In this document: positions 26,031 to 35,439 of the stretch, piece after piece
Position numbering within the stretch: position 1 is the first letter of the stretch
Layout of the letters: the number at the start of each line of letters is the position of its first letter
NCBI RefSeq assembly: GCF_034929435.1
Contig: NZ_JAYFUM010000022.1
Location: forward strand, 1 to 64,000
Reading direction: 5' to 3'
DNA from: Arcicella rigui
GTDB lineage: Bacteria; Bacteroidota; Bacteroidia; Cytophagales; Spirosomataceae
DNA: 64,000 nucleotides
Position numbers and translations under genes: made by a program
Notes under the pieces: model-generated
The model's input: only the letters and a program-made list of their open reading frames with translations
Database searches by the model: none
Told to the model about the DNA's origin: nothing

Positions 26031-27515
26031 TTAAGCAACAGTAGAAATCGCTTTCATATCTGTCATTGCTTGACGCAACTCAGCTCCTACGTACTCAATA
26101 TCATGCGAACGTAAAGCTTGGTTTACTGCAATGATTGTTCTGTTATCAACGCCGTTATCTTTTCCAGCATTGAAGTTTGTACCGATAATATCAGTTTCAA
26201 CTCTGCTCATAAAGTCAGCTAATAAAGGCTTACAAGCGTGGTCGAATAAGTAACAACCGTATTCTGCTGTATCTGAAATTACTGAGTTCATTTCAAATAA
26301 TTTTCTACGAGCAATTGTATTAGCGATAAGTGGCGTTTCATGTAATGATTCATAATAAGCAGATTCTTCTTTGATACCTGCTTCAACCATTGTTTCAAAT
26401 GCCAATTCAACACCTGCACGAACCATCGCAACCATCAATAAACCGTTGTCGAAGTATTCTTGCTCTGAAATTTTAACATCACCTGCTGGTGTTTTTTCAA
26501 AAGCAGTTTCGCCAGTAGCAGCTCTCCAAGTCAACAAGTTTTTGTCGTTGTTAGCCCAGTCAGCCATCATTGTTGAAGAGAATTCTCCGCTCATGATGTC
26601 GTCTTGGTGTTTTTGGAACAACGGACGCATAATGTCTTTCAATTCTTCAGAAACTTCAAATGCTTTGATTTTAGCAGGGTTTGAAAGTCTGTCGAACATT
26701 GCTGTAATACCACCTTGTTTCAACGCTTCAGTGATTACTTCCCATCCGTATTGGATTAATTTTGAAGCATAACCAGCGTCGATTCCTTTTTCGACCATTT
26801 TGTCGAAGCAAAGGATAGAACCTGTTTGTAACAAACCACAAAGAATAGTTTGCTCACCCATTAAGTCAGATTTTACTTCTGCTACGAAAGATGATTTCAA
26901 CACACCCGCACGGTGTCCGCCAGTTCCTACGCAATAAGCTTTTGCATAAGCCCAACCTTTTCCTTCTGGGTCGTTTTCTGGGTGAACGGCAATCAAAGTA
27001 GGCACACCAAAACCACGAACATATTCAGCACGTACTTCTGAACCCGGACATTTCGGAGCAACCATGATTACAGTAATATCTTTACGGATTTGCATTCCTT
27101 CTTCAACTATGTTGAAACCGTGTGAATAAGAAAGTGTAGCACCTTGTTTCATCAAAGGCATTACAGCGTTTACTACCGAAGTATGTTGTTTATCTGGCGT
27201 AAGGTTAATTACTAAATCAGCTGAAGGAATCAATTGCTCATAAGTACCTACGGTGAAATTGTTTTCAGTAGCACTTTTCCAAGATTGTCTCTTGCCATCA
27301 ATTGCTTCCTGACGTAAAGCGTAAGATACATCTAAACCTGAATCTCTCAAGTTTAAACCTTGGTTCAAGCCCTGAGCTCCACAACCTACTATTACGATTT
27401 TCTTTCCAATTAATGCACTTACTCCGTCTGTGAATTCAGTATTGTCCATGAATTCGCAAACGCCTAACTGATTTAATTTTTCCCTTAATGAAAGAGTATT
27501 GAAATAATTTGCCAT
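26031..27515 (-). CDS. ilvC: Ketol-acid reductoisomerase, class II (long form)
   Basis: This enzyme isomerises and reduces acetolactate or acetohydroxybutyrate with NADPH, the second common step of valine and isoleucine synthesis. At 494 residues it is the long form found in E. coli and Bacteroidota, with a duplicated knotted C-terminal domain. The Rossmann loop IVGCGAQGLNQG begins at residue 43, and MAPKCPGSEVRAEY and GCYLFDHACKPLL are conserved blocks. It is separate from the ilvD-B-N operon and divergent from an AraC-type regulator. I see no convincing leader attenuator here. Confidence 0.96.
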   Translation of the reverse strand: MANYFNTLSLREKLNQLGVCEFMDNTEFTDGVSALIGKKIVIVGCGAQGLNQGLNLRDSGLDVSYALRQEAIDGKRQSWKSATENNFTVGTYEQLIPSADLVINLTPDKQHTSVVNAVMPLMKQGATLSYSHGFNIVEEGMQIRKDITVIMVAPKCPGSEVRAEYVRGFGVPTLIAVHPENDPEGKGWAYAKAYCVGTGGHRAGVLKSSFVAEVKSDLMGEQTILCGLLQTGSILCFDKMVEKGIDAGYASKLIQYGWEVITEALKQGGITAMFDRLSNPAKIKAFEVSEELKDIMRPLFQKHQDDIMSGEFSSTMMADWANNDKNLLTWRAATGETAFEKTPAGDVKISEQEYFDNGLLMVAMVRAGVELAFETMVEAGIKEESAYYESLHETPLIANTIARRKLFEMNSVISDTAEYGCYLFDHACKPLLADFMSRVETDIIGTNFNAGKDNGVDNRTIIAVNQALRSHDIEYVGAELRQAMTDMKAISTVA

Positions 27516-27750
27516 TTTTTGAATGTTTTTGATTTTTTAAGAACGCTGTCGAGACGTTGTCGAGACCTAATAATTCACGACATCGTTAAAATATGCACAA
27601 AGTTGATAAAAATCATTAATTAATGATTGGTAAATTCATGTTTAATTTAGGTACTTTTTATGGCTATGCTAAAATGAGGACTGATAATTTTACATTAAGT
27701 AGATGATTTTAAAACTTTTACAAGTAAATACAAATGTGTAATTTTATTTT

Positions 27751-28641
27751 ATGAAACAACTTGAGATTCCAGTTTATAGTATTGATAGATTTAATAACAA
27801 ATCTGAAAAAACAATTCAGTTTCAGATTGAACATTATGACATCAACCGTAATTTTAAAGTAAGCTATCCACATCGCCATGATGATTTTTATGAAATACTT
27901 TTTCTGACACAAGGAGAAGGCATTCATACCATTGATTTTCAGAACTATCCCGTAAAACCGAATACCATTTTTTTCCTTTCGCCCGGGCAAATCCATGAAT
28001 TGTATCTTTCCGAAGACGTAAAAGGTTATATCTTTTTGTTTACTTCATCGTTTTATCATTTCAATAAAACCGACCCTTATAAATTGTTTGAACTTCCTTT
28101 TTTCTATAATTTAAACCAAGAAACACCACCGATTTATTTGGAAAATGAAACCGAAAAACGAGTAATTACGGAGCTTTTTAAAAATGCTATTTATGAAAAT
28201 CAACAGAATCTTACAGACTCAGAAGAAGCCATTCGGGCTTTGTTGGATTTAATTTTGATTCAATGCAAAAGAATTTATCCCCTCAGTAAGATTGAAGAAA
28301 AAGCCAACAAAGGCAAAATTTTAGTAAAACGTTTCAAACAATTGATTGAAGAAAAAAGTCAGGAAAATTTATCGGTGAAAGACTACGCCAGTTTATTAGC
28401 CATTACGCCAAACTACCTCAGCGAAACCGTAAAAAGCGTGACAGGAAGAACTTCTACTGATTTGATTAATGACCGAATGATTTTGGAAATCAAGCGTTTA
28501 CTGACGCATACAGATTTAGGAATTTCAGAAATTGCCTATCAATTAAACTTTTCAGACCAGTCGTATTTTTCTAAATATTTCAAGAAACTTACCAGTCAAT
28601 CACCCTTAGAGTTTAGAAATAATTCTATTAACTTAAAGTAA
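27751..28641 (+). CDS. AraC-family transcriptional regulator
   Basis: This 296-residue regulator has an N-terminal cupin-like sensing domain (YPHRHDDFYEILFLTQGEG, then NTIFFLSPGQIHEL) and a C-terminal double helix-turn-helix (SVKDYASLLAITPNYLSETV, then ISEIAYQLNFSDQSYFSKYF). The ligand is unknown. It starts 235 bp from the divergent ilvC start and 90 bp before the ilvA operon, so control of branched-chain genes is possible by position only. Confidence 0.9.
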   Translation: MKQLEIPVYSIDRFNNKSEKTIQFQIEHYDINRNFKVSYPHRHDDFYEILFLTQGEGIHTIDFQNYPVKPNTIFFLSPGQIHELYLSEDVKGYIFLFTSSFYHFNKTDPYKLFELPFFYNLNQETPPIYLENETEKRVITELFKNAIYENQQNLTDSEEAIRALLDLILIQCKRIYPLSKIEEKANKGKILVKRFKQLIEEKSQENLSVKDYASLLAITPNYLSETVKSVTGRTSTDLINDRMILEIKRLLTHTDLGISEIAYQLNFSDQSYFSKYFKKLTSQSPLEFRNNSINLK

Positions 28642-28692
28642 AGCTTTATTTATTGATTATTAATCGGTATATTACATTAAGAAATCAATTAT

Positions 28693-28700
28693 TACCTTTG
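28693..28700 (+). promoter_or_regulatory. Possible -7 box of the ilvA operon
   Basis: TACCTTTG fits TAnnTTTG and lies 31 bp before the first gene. No clear -33 TTTG is seen at 19-21 bp upstream. Confidence 0.4.
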
Positions 28701-28730
28701 AAAAATCATTGAAAACTAATTGACAGCAGA

Positions 28731-29861
28731 ATGAAATCATCTTATGATTTACAGACTCTACTAAATCCATTTGAAAATTATTTGCAAATAAAAATTTTAA
28801 GTGGGAAGCAATGGCAACTCAAAACTTTATTTTTTAGCCTTGCTATTACACTTACTTTTATATTGCTTTTAAACAAAGGGTATCTCACCCAAAACTTCAA
28901 ACATTTTTACGTAGATACAATTTTACATAAACCTCAACCTTATTTTTTTTGGAATGCTATCGTCGAGCAAGGCAAAGAGCCTTTCAAAGTGCATCCACAC
29001 GAGTACGGCAGTCATGAATCCAACCGAACTTTTAGACTAACAATGCCTTTGATTTCGAGAATCTTAGGTTTAGAAGGCTTAGGTTTGTTCGTTTTACAGG
29101 CTTTTTTAGGCATTGTATTCCTGTATTTGTTGCTGAATATTCTTGAAAAAATTCTCGTCAATCGTTTACTTGTCTTTTATTTTTTCTTGGCTTTTATTAA
29201 CGTATATTCAGGTGCTTGTTTTTTCCTAAACTGTTTTGGACACGGCGACGGCTATACTTATTTCTTTATTCTTTGTGCCATTTTATTGCGAAATCCTGTC
29301 TTTTTTTCGCTCTTTATCCAGCTAAGTTTTTGGTCTGATGAACGCAGTTTGATTACTGTTTTTGGGATATATTTATTTCAGAAAATGTACTTTCAATTAA
29401 AAACCCAAAAGGCAAATATTCTTTTATTAGTAATAGGAATCAATGCTTTATTGTATTTAGGTTTAAGGATGTACTTATCACAACACTTTCATTTACAAGC
29501 GGCAGACGTAGAACAATCGTCGGTAAAAAGATTTTTAGAAATCGCCCAAAGTATCAGTGATTGGTGGGGAGCTCGTTCTTTTATGGCTTTTGAAGGTTTT
29601 ATCTTATTATTAATTCTATTTTTTTCTATACAGATTTGCGACAAACAGCGTTATGCAAGCGTATTGTATATAATTTACTGGTTGCCGATAATATTGGTCT
29701 CATTTTTGGTTGCAGACACAGTAAGAACATTTTCGTTTACTTTTGTTTTTTGGCTATTCTCACTTTTTGCCCTAAAGGAAAATGTAAACAACATACAGCT
29801 AAAGTATCTATTGATGCTGATAGCATTGATAAATATGTGTAATCCAGTAATTTTTCCTTAA
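28731..29861 (+). CDS. Polytopic membrane protein, paralogue of the ilv-operon protein at 2590-3762
   Basis: This 376-residue, strongly hydrophobic protein has about nine predicted helices. It aligns by eye along its length with the protein at 2590-3762, sharing the HE....FRL..P...RILG block, a Gly-Asp loop and the FW.DER motif. No known family is recognised. It is the first gene of a plus-strand run with a second membrane protein (21 bp later) and ilvA. The function is unknown. The repeated link to ilv genes hints at a role tied to branched-chain metabolism, but shared promoters of convenience are possible. Confidence 0.72.
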   Translation: MKSSYDLQTLLNPFENYLQIKILSGKQWQLKTLFFSLAITLTFILLLNKGYLTQNFKHFYVDTILHKPQPYFFWNAIVEQGKEPFKVHPHEYGSHESNRTFRLTMPLISRILGLEGLGLFVLQAFLGIVFLYLLLNILEKILVNRLLVFYFFLAFINVYSGACFFLNCFGHGDGYTYFFILCAILLRNPVFFSLFIQLSFWSDERSLITVFGIYLFQKMYFQLKTQKANILLLVIGINALLYLGLRMYLSQHFHLQAADVEQSSVKRFLEIAQSISDWWGARSFMAFEGFILLLILFFSIQICDKQRYASVLYIIYWLPIILVSFLVADTVRTFSFTFVFWLFSLFALKENVNNIQLKYLLMLIALINMCNPVIFP

Positions 29862-29882
29862 AAGATTTTACGAATCTATTCA

Positions 29883-31517
29883 ATGATGTTTTCTAAATCC
29901 TTCTCACAGACAAAACTATTTCAATTAGATAGAAACCAGATTTTTTATCCAATTATTTTAATACTTACTTGCTTACTTTACTTCTTTTATACTTTCCAAA
30001 AATATGACATAGTCCCAAGCGACGACTATGTGTATATCAACACGGGCTATTACTTGACATTGCCCCTGACTCAGAATTATTTAGGCTTTTTTTATCCTCT
30101 TTTTTTTAAGTTTATTTTCTTTTTGTCTGGTTTCAAAAATGTACTTTCTACTATTTATTGGACTTATTACGGGCTGTCCATCGGAAGTTTTCTTTGTTTG
30201 TACTTCTACCTAAAAAGTTTAGGAGCAAAGCGACCAATCAGTATTTTTATCGCTTCCAGCTTTCTTTTTTCAGACTATCAGATTTTTTTATTTCCCAAAA
30301 TATCCTTCTTCTGTTTTATTCTCATTCTGTTCACCCTGACACTCATTCAGAAAAAAGACCTTTTTACGAAATTTGTTTGGATTACGGTTTTGTGTTGGGT
30401 ATTAGGTTATACACGTCCAGAGTTTTTTGTATCTTATCTACTTGCTTTTGCCGTAACAGTGGCTTTGTTTGTGGCAGAAAAAAGATACCAACAACCTAAA
30501 AACTTTTTCAGTATTGCTTTACCCATTCTATTGTTTTTGTTTGGAGTACTGCTTTTGGGTGGGCAACCTTTGGGAAATAGAGGTGTAGATGCTTTCAAAC
30601 AGCATTTTGTACTTAATTATTTGAGTTGGCACCCAGAGGTTCATTTAGAAAATAGAAATCGTAGTGAATTTACTTTCTTTAGAAAAGTGTTCGGAGAAGT
30701 AAATACGATGAGTGATATTTTTAGAGAAAATCCACCTTTGTTTTTTAAACATATTTATTTTAATGTGTTGAATTACTGGAAATTATCAACTAATCTTTTA
30801 TATCACTTTTGTTTTGACCCACTGCTGAAAGTATTTTCTTATAAAATCAAATACTTTTTAATGGCGAGTCCGCTGTTATTACTTTTTTTGATTAATATCA
30901 AAACTTCATTTTTGGTACTGAAAGGCTTACTCATTCGATATATTAGAAATAATGGATTGATTACTTGTGTAATTTTACTGCCTTCTTTTGTTTCGGTAGT
31001 ATTGATTTATCCACGAGAACACTACTTCTTGTTTCATTTAGTTGTAGCACTTTCAGTCATTGCAATTGTACTTGATTCATTAGAATTTAAAAGACATTCA
31101 GTGGTTTTTTTCTTGAAAATCAGTATGTTAGTATTGTTTGTGATGGGTTCGGCGATGAGTAATATTGAAACTCAGAAGAAGACCAATCATGATAAAATGT
31201 ATGAATACTTGATTCAATTAGCTCAACGCCACAAGCTTTCATTGGTGACGAATGAAGTCTTTTCTCCGATATTTTTTAAAGAGTATATAGACAAGTATCA
31301 AATCAATACGTTTAAAAATACACCCAATCAGAATATTGATGCTTTCTTGAAAAGCCATGATACTCATGTGGTTTATTTAGAAATGAAGGCAATTGACCCG
31401 TCCAATCAAGTATTAGCGAGTTTTATCTCAAAAGATTATGAAAACTATGGTTTCAGAAAGATTAGTGCTTATGAAAAACTAAACTATCTTATCTTTGTGA
31501 AAAAAGGGATTGAATAA
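29883..31517 (+). CDS. GT-C-like integral membrane protein
   Basis: This 544-residue protein has some eleven to twelve hydrophobic helices. An acidic SDDY motif in the first outer loop (DIVPSDDYVYINTGYYL, about residues 42-58) and a later YTRPEF motif recall GT-C glycosyltransferases of the PMT/ArnT type, which use lipid-linked sugars. The assignment is by pattern only. A C-terminal soluble tail of about 100 residues follows the last helix. It sits between the membrane paralogue and ilvA, with 19 bp to the ilvA ATG, so the three are probably one operon. Confidence 0.65.
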   Translation: MMFSKSFSQTKLFQLDRNQIFYPIILILTCLLYFFYTFQKYDIVPSDDYVYINTGYYLTLPLTQNYLGFFYPLFFKFIFFLSGFKNVLSTIYWTYYGLSIGSFLCLYFYLKSLGAKRPISIFIASSFLFSDYQIFLFPKISFFCFILILFTLTLIQKKDLFTKFVWITVLCWVLGYTRPEFFVSYLLAFAVTVALFVAEKRYQQPKNFFSIALPILLFLFGVLLLGGQPLGNRGVDAFKQHFVLNYLSWHPEVHLENRNRSEFTFFRKVFGEVNTMSDIFRENPPLFFKHIYFNVLNYWKLSTNLLYHFCFDPLLKVFSYKIKYFLMASPLLLLFLINIKTSFLVLKGLLIRYIRNNGLITCVILLPSFVSVVLIYPREHYFLFHLVVALSVIAIVLDSLEFKRHSVVFFLKISMLVLFVMGSAMSNIETQKKTNHDKMYEYLIQLAQRHKLSLVTNEVFSPIFFKEYIDKYQINTFKNTPNQNIDAFLKSHDTHVVYLEMKAIDPSNQVLASFISKDYENYGFRKISAYEKLNYLIFVKKGIE

Positions 31518-31536
31518 AGCTCAAATACTTCATAAT

Positions 31537-32814
31537 ATGACTAAACAACCAGTAAATCAACCCAATACCATTTTCCCGAAACTCGAAAGTATCTACGAAG
31601 CCGCCGAAAGACTCAGAGGTATTGCAGTACATACACCACTTACCGAAAACATCATTTTATCTGAACGATACGAGGCTAATATTTTTTTGAAAAGAGAAGA
31701 TTTACAAATTGTTCGTTCTTACAAAATCAGAGGTGCTTATAACAAAATGGCAAGGCTGTCGCCCGAAGAATTGGCGAAAGGAGTTGTATGTGCGTCCGCA
31801 GGAAATCATGCACAAGGTTTGGCTTATGCTTGTCATAAAATGAAAGTAAAAGGCACGATTTTTATGCCAACGACTACGCCCAATCAGAAAATCAAGCAAG
31901 TGAAAATGTTTGGGAAAGATGATATTGAAGTAATGTTGGTTGGCGATACTTACGATGATGCTTCAAACGCAGCCAAACAGTACTGCGAAGAACACAACGC
32001 TACTTATGTGCATCCATTTGATGACATGGACGTAATTACAGGACAAGCCACTGTCGGACTTGAGATTTTTAAAGATTCAGACGTAAAGATTGATTATATC
32101 ATTTTGGCAATTGGCGGAGGTGGCGTTTCGGCAGGCGTTTCTACGGTGTTTAAGCAACTTTCACCTCATACCAAAATCATTGGTGTTGAGCCAGCGGGTG
32201 CGGCGTCGATGAAGGCAAGTTTTGAAGCTGGACACGTGGTAGAATTAGAAACCATTGATAAGTTTGTGGATGGTGCAGCGGTGAAACGTGTGGGTGAAAA
32301 AACTTATAATATTTGTAAAGAAACCCTCGACAATATTGTGCTTGTTCCCGAAGGCAAAGTATGTACAACCATTTTAGAATTGTACAACGAATCGGCGATT
32401 GTAGCTGAGCCAGCAGGAGCTTTGACGATTGCTGCTCTGGATTTTCTGAAAGATGAAATCAAAGGAAAAAACGTAGTTTGTTTGGTTTCGGGTGGAAATA
32501 ATGATATTACTCGTACCGAAGAAATTAAAGAACGTTCATTACTTTACGAAGGACTGAAACATTATTTTATCATTCGTTTTCCACAAAGAGCAGGAGCGTT
32601 GAAGAATTTTCTGAACAATGTTTTGGGCGAAGAAGACGATATTACTTTGTTTGAATATCAGAAGAAAACCAATAGAGAATCAGGCCCAGTATTGCTCGGA
32701 ATTGAGCTAAAACATAAAGAAGATTACGAACCTTTGTTGGAAAGAATGAAAGTGCAAAATATTGTTTATCAAAAACTTAACGAGCAACCAGATTTATTTT
32801 CTGTACTGGTTTAA
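31537..32814 (+). CDS. ilvA: Threonine ammonia-lyase (threonine dehydratase)
   Basis: This PLP enzyme turns threonine into 2-oxobutyrate, committing carbon to isoleucine. It has 425 residues from the ATG at 31537. A TTG nine codons upstream overlaps the previous gene. The PLP Lys63 is in VRSYKIRGAYNKM and the phosphate-binding loop is AIGGGGVSAG near residue 195. The C-terminal part (from about residue 345, HYFIIRFPQRAGALKNFL) is a single ACT-like regulatory domain. It is the last gene of its operon, followed by a terminator at 32829-32870. Confidence 0.95.
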   Translation: MTKQPVNQPNTIFPKLESIYEAAERLRGIAVHTPLTENIILSERYEANIFLKREDLQIVRSYKIRGAYNKMARLSPEELAKGVVCASAGNHAQGLAYACHKMKVKGTIFMPTTTPNQKIKQVKMFGKDDIEVMLVGDTYDDASNAAKQYCEEHNATYVHPFDDMDVITGQATVGLEIFKDSDVKIDYIILAIGGGGVSAGVSTVFKQLSPHTKIIGVEPAGAASMKASFEAGHVVELETIDKFVDGAAVKRVGEKTYNICKETLDNIVLVPEGKVCTTILELYNESAIVAEPAGALTIAALDFLKDEIKGKNVVCLVSGGNNDITRTEEIKERSLLYEGLKHYFIIRFPQRAGALKNFLNNVLGEEDDITLFEYQKKTNRESGPVLLGIELKHKEDYEPLLERMKVQNIVYQKLNEQPDLFSVLV

Positions 32815-32828
32815 AAATAATTTAATAG

Positions 32829-32870
32829 AAAAAGGCTGTTTCAAAGATAATTCTTCGAAACAGCCTTTTT
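32829..32870. terminator. Bidirectional terminator between ilvA and the GMC oxidoreductase
   Basis: A 14-bp perfect stem (AAAAAGGCTGTTTC at 32829-32842, GAAACAGCCTTTTT at 32857-32870) with T-runs on both strands lies between convergent genes. Confidence 0.88.
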
Positions 32871-32886
32871 TATTATACTTGAAATA

Positions 32887-34602
32887 TTACAAATTCAATT
32901 TCTTCAATTCTTTCACAGCGAAATCTGCGGCTCTTGCCGTTAATGCCATATAAGTAAGTGAAGGGTTTACGCATGAAGCCGAAGTCATAGCAGCACCGTC
33001 TGTCATAAATACGTTTTTCACCGCATGTACTTGGTTGTGGGCATTCAGTACCGAAGTTTTAGGGTCACGTCCCATACGAGCTGTACCCATTTCGTGAATA
33101 GCCATCCCTAAGTACGAACCATTGTCATAAGATTTTACGTTTTTCAAGCCAGATGCTTCCAACATTTCTTTCGCATCGTTTGCCATGTCGATACGCATTT
33201 TCTTTTCGTTGTCACGTAAGTCAGCATCGAATACCACTACTGGTAAGCCCCACTTGTCTTTCGTCGTTTTATCAAGCGACATTTTGTTTTCGTAATATGG
33301 CAAAGTTTCACCGAAGCCGCCCAAGCCCATTGTCCAAACGCCCGGTTGAGTTACTTCATTTTTGAAATCAGCACCAAATGAAAGCTCGGCTACATTGCGT
33401 TGCCATCCTTGGCGGCTTGCTCCACCTTGATAACCAAAGCCACGTAAATAATCACGTTTGTCAGAGCCAATATTGCGATAACGAGGTACATAAATACCGT
33501 TGGCTCTACGACCGAAATAATATTTATCTAAATCGCCTTCCCAAACGCCCGAAGCACCTGTACGGAAGTGGTGGTCCATCAAATTGTGTCCTAATTGTCC
33601 AGAATCATTACCCATACCTTCAGGGAAACGATGCGAAACAGAGTTCATCATCAAGGCAGTAGAACTAATCGTACTACCACAAACGAAAATAACTTTTGCA
33701 AAATACTCACGGTCTTGCATCGTTACGGCATCACGCACACGTACTCCTGTTGCTTTTTTCTTGTTTTCATCGTACATAATTTCTGTAACGATTGAATCAG
33801 GACGTAAAGTTAAACGACCCGTTTTAGCCGCTGGAGGTAAAGTACATGATTGCGTACTAAAATATGCCCCGAACGGACAACCCAGAGAACATTTATTACG
33901 ATACTGACAAGAAGAGCGTCCAATACCCAATTGTTCTTTGGCAGCCTCAGAAAGGTTGGCTACACGTCCCATCGTAAGGTTACGACCCGGAAATGCTTTT
34001 TCAAGACGTTGTTTTACTTCTTTTTCTACGCAGTACATTTCCATTGGAGGAAGAAATTCGCCGTCTGGTAACTGAGCTAAACCTAATTTTTCACCAGAAA
34101 TACCTGCAAATTTTTCTACATAAGAATACCACGGAGCAATGTCTTTATAACGAATCGGCCAGTCAACGGCAATGCCGTCTTTTAAATTGGCTTCAAAGTC
34201 AATATCACTTAAACGGTAAGATTGACGACCCCACATGATTGATTTTCCACCAACGATATTAGGGCGAAACCAGTCGAAACGTTTTTCTTCTTTATACAAA
34301 GAGTCAGAATCGTTCATCCAGTATTTTTCCGTCATTTCATTGTAGGGATAATCACGGGCTAATTTTGGATGCGTTTCTTTTTGTTCAACTGTTAAACGAC
34401 CATTGTACTTCATTTCCCACGGGTCTTTCATGGCGTTTTCATAGCCAGTCACGTGTTCTAATTGCTTTCCTTTTTCAAGCATAAGTACTTTCAAGCCTTT
34501 TTCGGTTAGTTCTTTGGCAGCCCAACCACCAGAAATACCCGAGCCAACCACAATGGCATCGTAGGTCATTCCTTTTACTGCATCTATATTCAAATTAGAC
34601 AT
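32887..34602 (-). CDS. GMC oxidoreductase, sugar dehydrogenase type
   Basis: This 571-residue FAD-dependent dehydrogenase has the dinucleotide loop VVGSGISGGWAAKEL at residues 18-32. A cysteine-rich insert (RSSCQYRNKCSLGCPFGAYF), the active-site His region MAIHEMGTARMGRDP and the C-terminal ASCVNPSLTYMALTARA block are typical of the gluconate-2-dehydrogenase / glucoside-3-dehydrogenase branch. Its partner, a subunit-3-like protein, lies directly upstream. Such pairs oxidise sugars in the periplasm and pass electrons on. The partner carries the export signal and this protein has none, so it may be carried across folded with it. Confidence 0.85.
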   Translation of the reverse strand: MSNLNIDAVKGMTYDAIVVGSGISGGWAAKELTEKGLKVLMLEKGKQLEHVTGYENAMKDPWEMKYNGRLTVEQKETHPKLARDYPYNEMTEKYWMNDSDSLYKEEKRFDWFRPNIVGGKSIMWGRQSYRLSDIDFEANLKDGIAVDWPIRYKDIAPWYSYVEKFAGISGEKLGLAQLPDGEFLPPMEMYCVEKEVKQRLEKAFPGRNLTMGRVANLSEAAKEQLGIGRSSCQYRNKCSLGCPFGAYFSTQSCTLPPAAKTGRLTLRPDSIVTEIMYDENKKKATGVRVRDAVTMQDREYFAKVIFVCGSTISSTALMMNSVSHRFPEGMGNDSGQLGHNLMDHHFRTGASGVWEGDLDKYYFGRRANGIYVPRYRNIGSDKRDYLRGFGYQGGASRQGWQRNVAELSFGADFKNEVTQPGVWTMGLGGFGETLPYYENKMSLDKTTKDKWGLPVVVFDADLRDNEKKMRIDMANDAKEMLEASGLKNVKSYDNGSYLGMAIHEMGTARMGRDPKTSVLNAHNQVHAVKNVFMTDGAAMTSASCVNPSLTYMALTARAADFAVKELKKLNL

Positions 34603-34618
34603 CTCTTGATATTTTTTA

Positions 34619-34757
34619 AGCTGTGAGCGATGAGCTATCAGCTTTGAGTTGATAACAAATAAATTTGGTCTTGATTTCTGAGAAATGTCAAATGAAATTT
34701 AGCATAAAATCTAAAATCTCATTGCTCACATCTCAAAGCTAAAAAGCTAAAGGCTAT
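34619..34757. repeat. AGCTTTGAGC-type inverted repeat
   Basis: GCTGTGAGCGATGAGCTATC and CAGCTTTGAG at the left face CTCATTGCTCACATCTCAAA and AGCTAAAAAGCT at the right, around an AT-rich centre. It fills the gap between the subunit-3-like gene and the GMC oxidoreductase gene and could form a long hairpin in the transcript. Confidence 0.6.
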
Positions 34758-35287
34758 TACAAGGCCCACGCTTTTTGTCCCGGTTTCAAAGGAACACAAC
34801 CTTGGAATTTACCCGGAATTGGCAAATATGCCAATGCTTTTGTAGCACCGATTTCAGAAGTAAAGTAGCCTGTTACGGTTAATTCTTTCATTCTTAAAAA
34901 GAAAGGTTTATCATTCACAGTAGCTAATTTTACCATTTCATTTTTCTGAGCAGTATCTAATTCTACAAAACCTTTTCCAAATTTAGCTTTGCTATCAGCA
35001 TCTAATTTTGCTAAACCAGCATAGAATTTTTCTTGGTCTTCTTTTTTGTAACAATCACGCATTACTCGCACAATGAACTTTTCTGCTCCTGCTGCTTTTG
35101 CTCCAGGCGTATCAGTAGTTGGAATGATAATGTCTGCTACTTCTGCAAGAAAAGCTTCTTGTTCTGCACTTACGTTTACACTGTCGCCAGTATTGATGAC
35201 TTGGCCCATTACCCCAGCCATAAGTGGGGCAGATAGTACTCCTCCCATTAGAAGGGCAACTCGTTGGACGGCTTCTCTACGGTTCAT
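34757..35287 (-). CDS. Gluconate 2-dehydrogenase subunit-3-like protein
   Basis: This 176-residue protein starts with MNRREAVQRVALLMGG, a twin-arginine-like signal without the full consensus. The body matches the subunit-3 family (ADIIIPTTDTPGAKAAGAEK, FIVRVMRDCY, MKELTVTGYFTSEIGATKAL). These proteins stabilise and help export their GMC partner, which is encoded next door. The two probably form one complex. Confidence 0.85.
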   Translation of the reverse strand: MNRREAVQRVALLMGGVLSAPLMAGVMGQVINTGDSVNVSAEQEAFLAEVADIIIPTTDTPGAKAAGAEKFIVRVMRDCYKKEDQEKFYAGLAKLDADSKAKFGKGFVELDTAQKNEMVKLATVNDKPFFLRMKELTVTGYFTSEIGATKALAYLPIPGKFQGCVPLKPGQKAWAL

Positions 35288-35439
35288 ATTTTAGATAAAG
35301 GATTGATTATTAAAATGTTATAAAAGGTTGCACTCAGTAGTTGATTTCACTTAGTAAAGTAAAGAAAAAAACGCTTTCAAATTACCTTAAAGCCAACTTT
35401 TTATTGGAATAGTTAAAATCTAACCTGACTTATGCTTGC

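Noticed and set aside
27516..27660. Leader-peptide attenuator of ilvC (a 7-codon frame MNLPIIN on the minus strand)
   Set aside because: The frame is very short and weakly enriched, and no terminator hairpin lies between it and the ilvC start.
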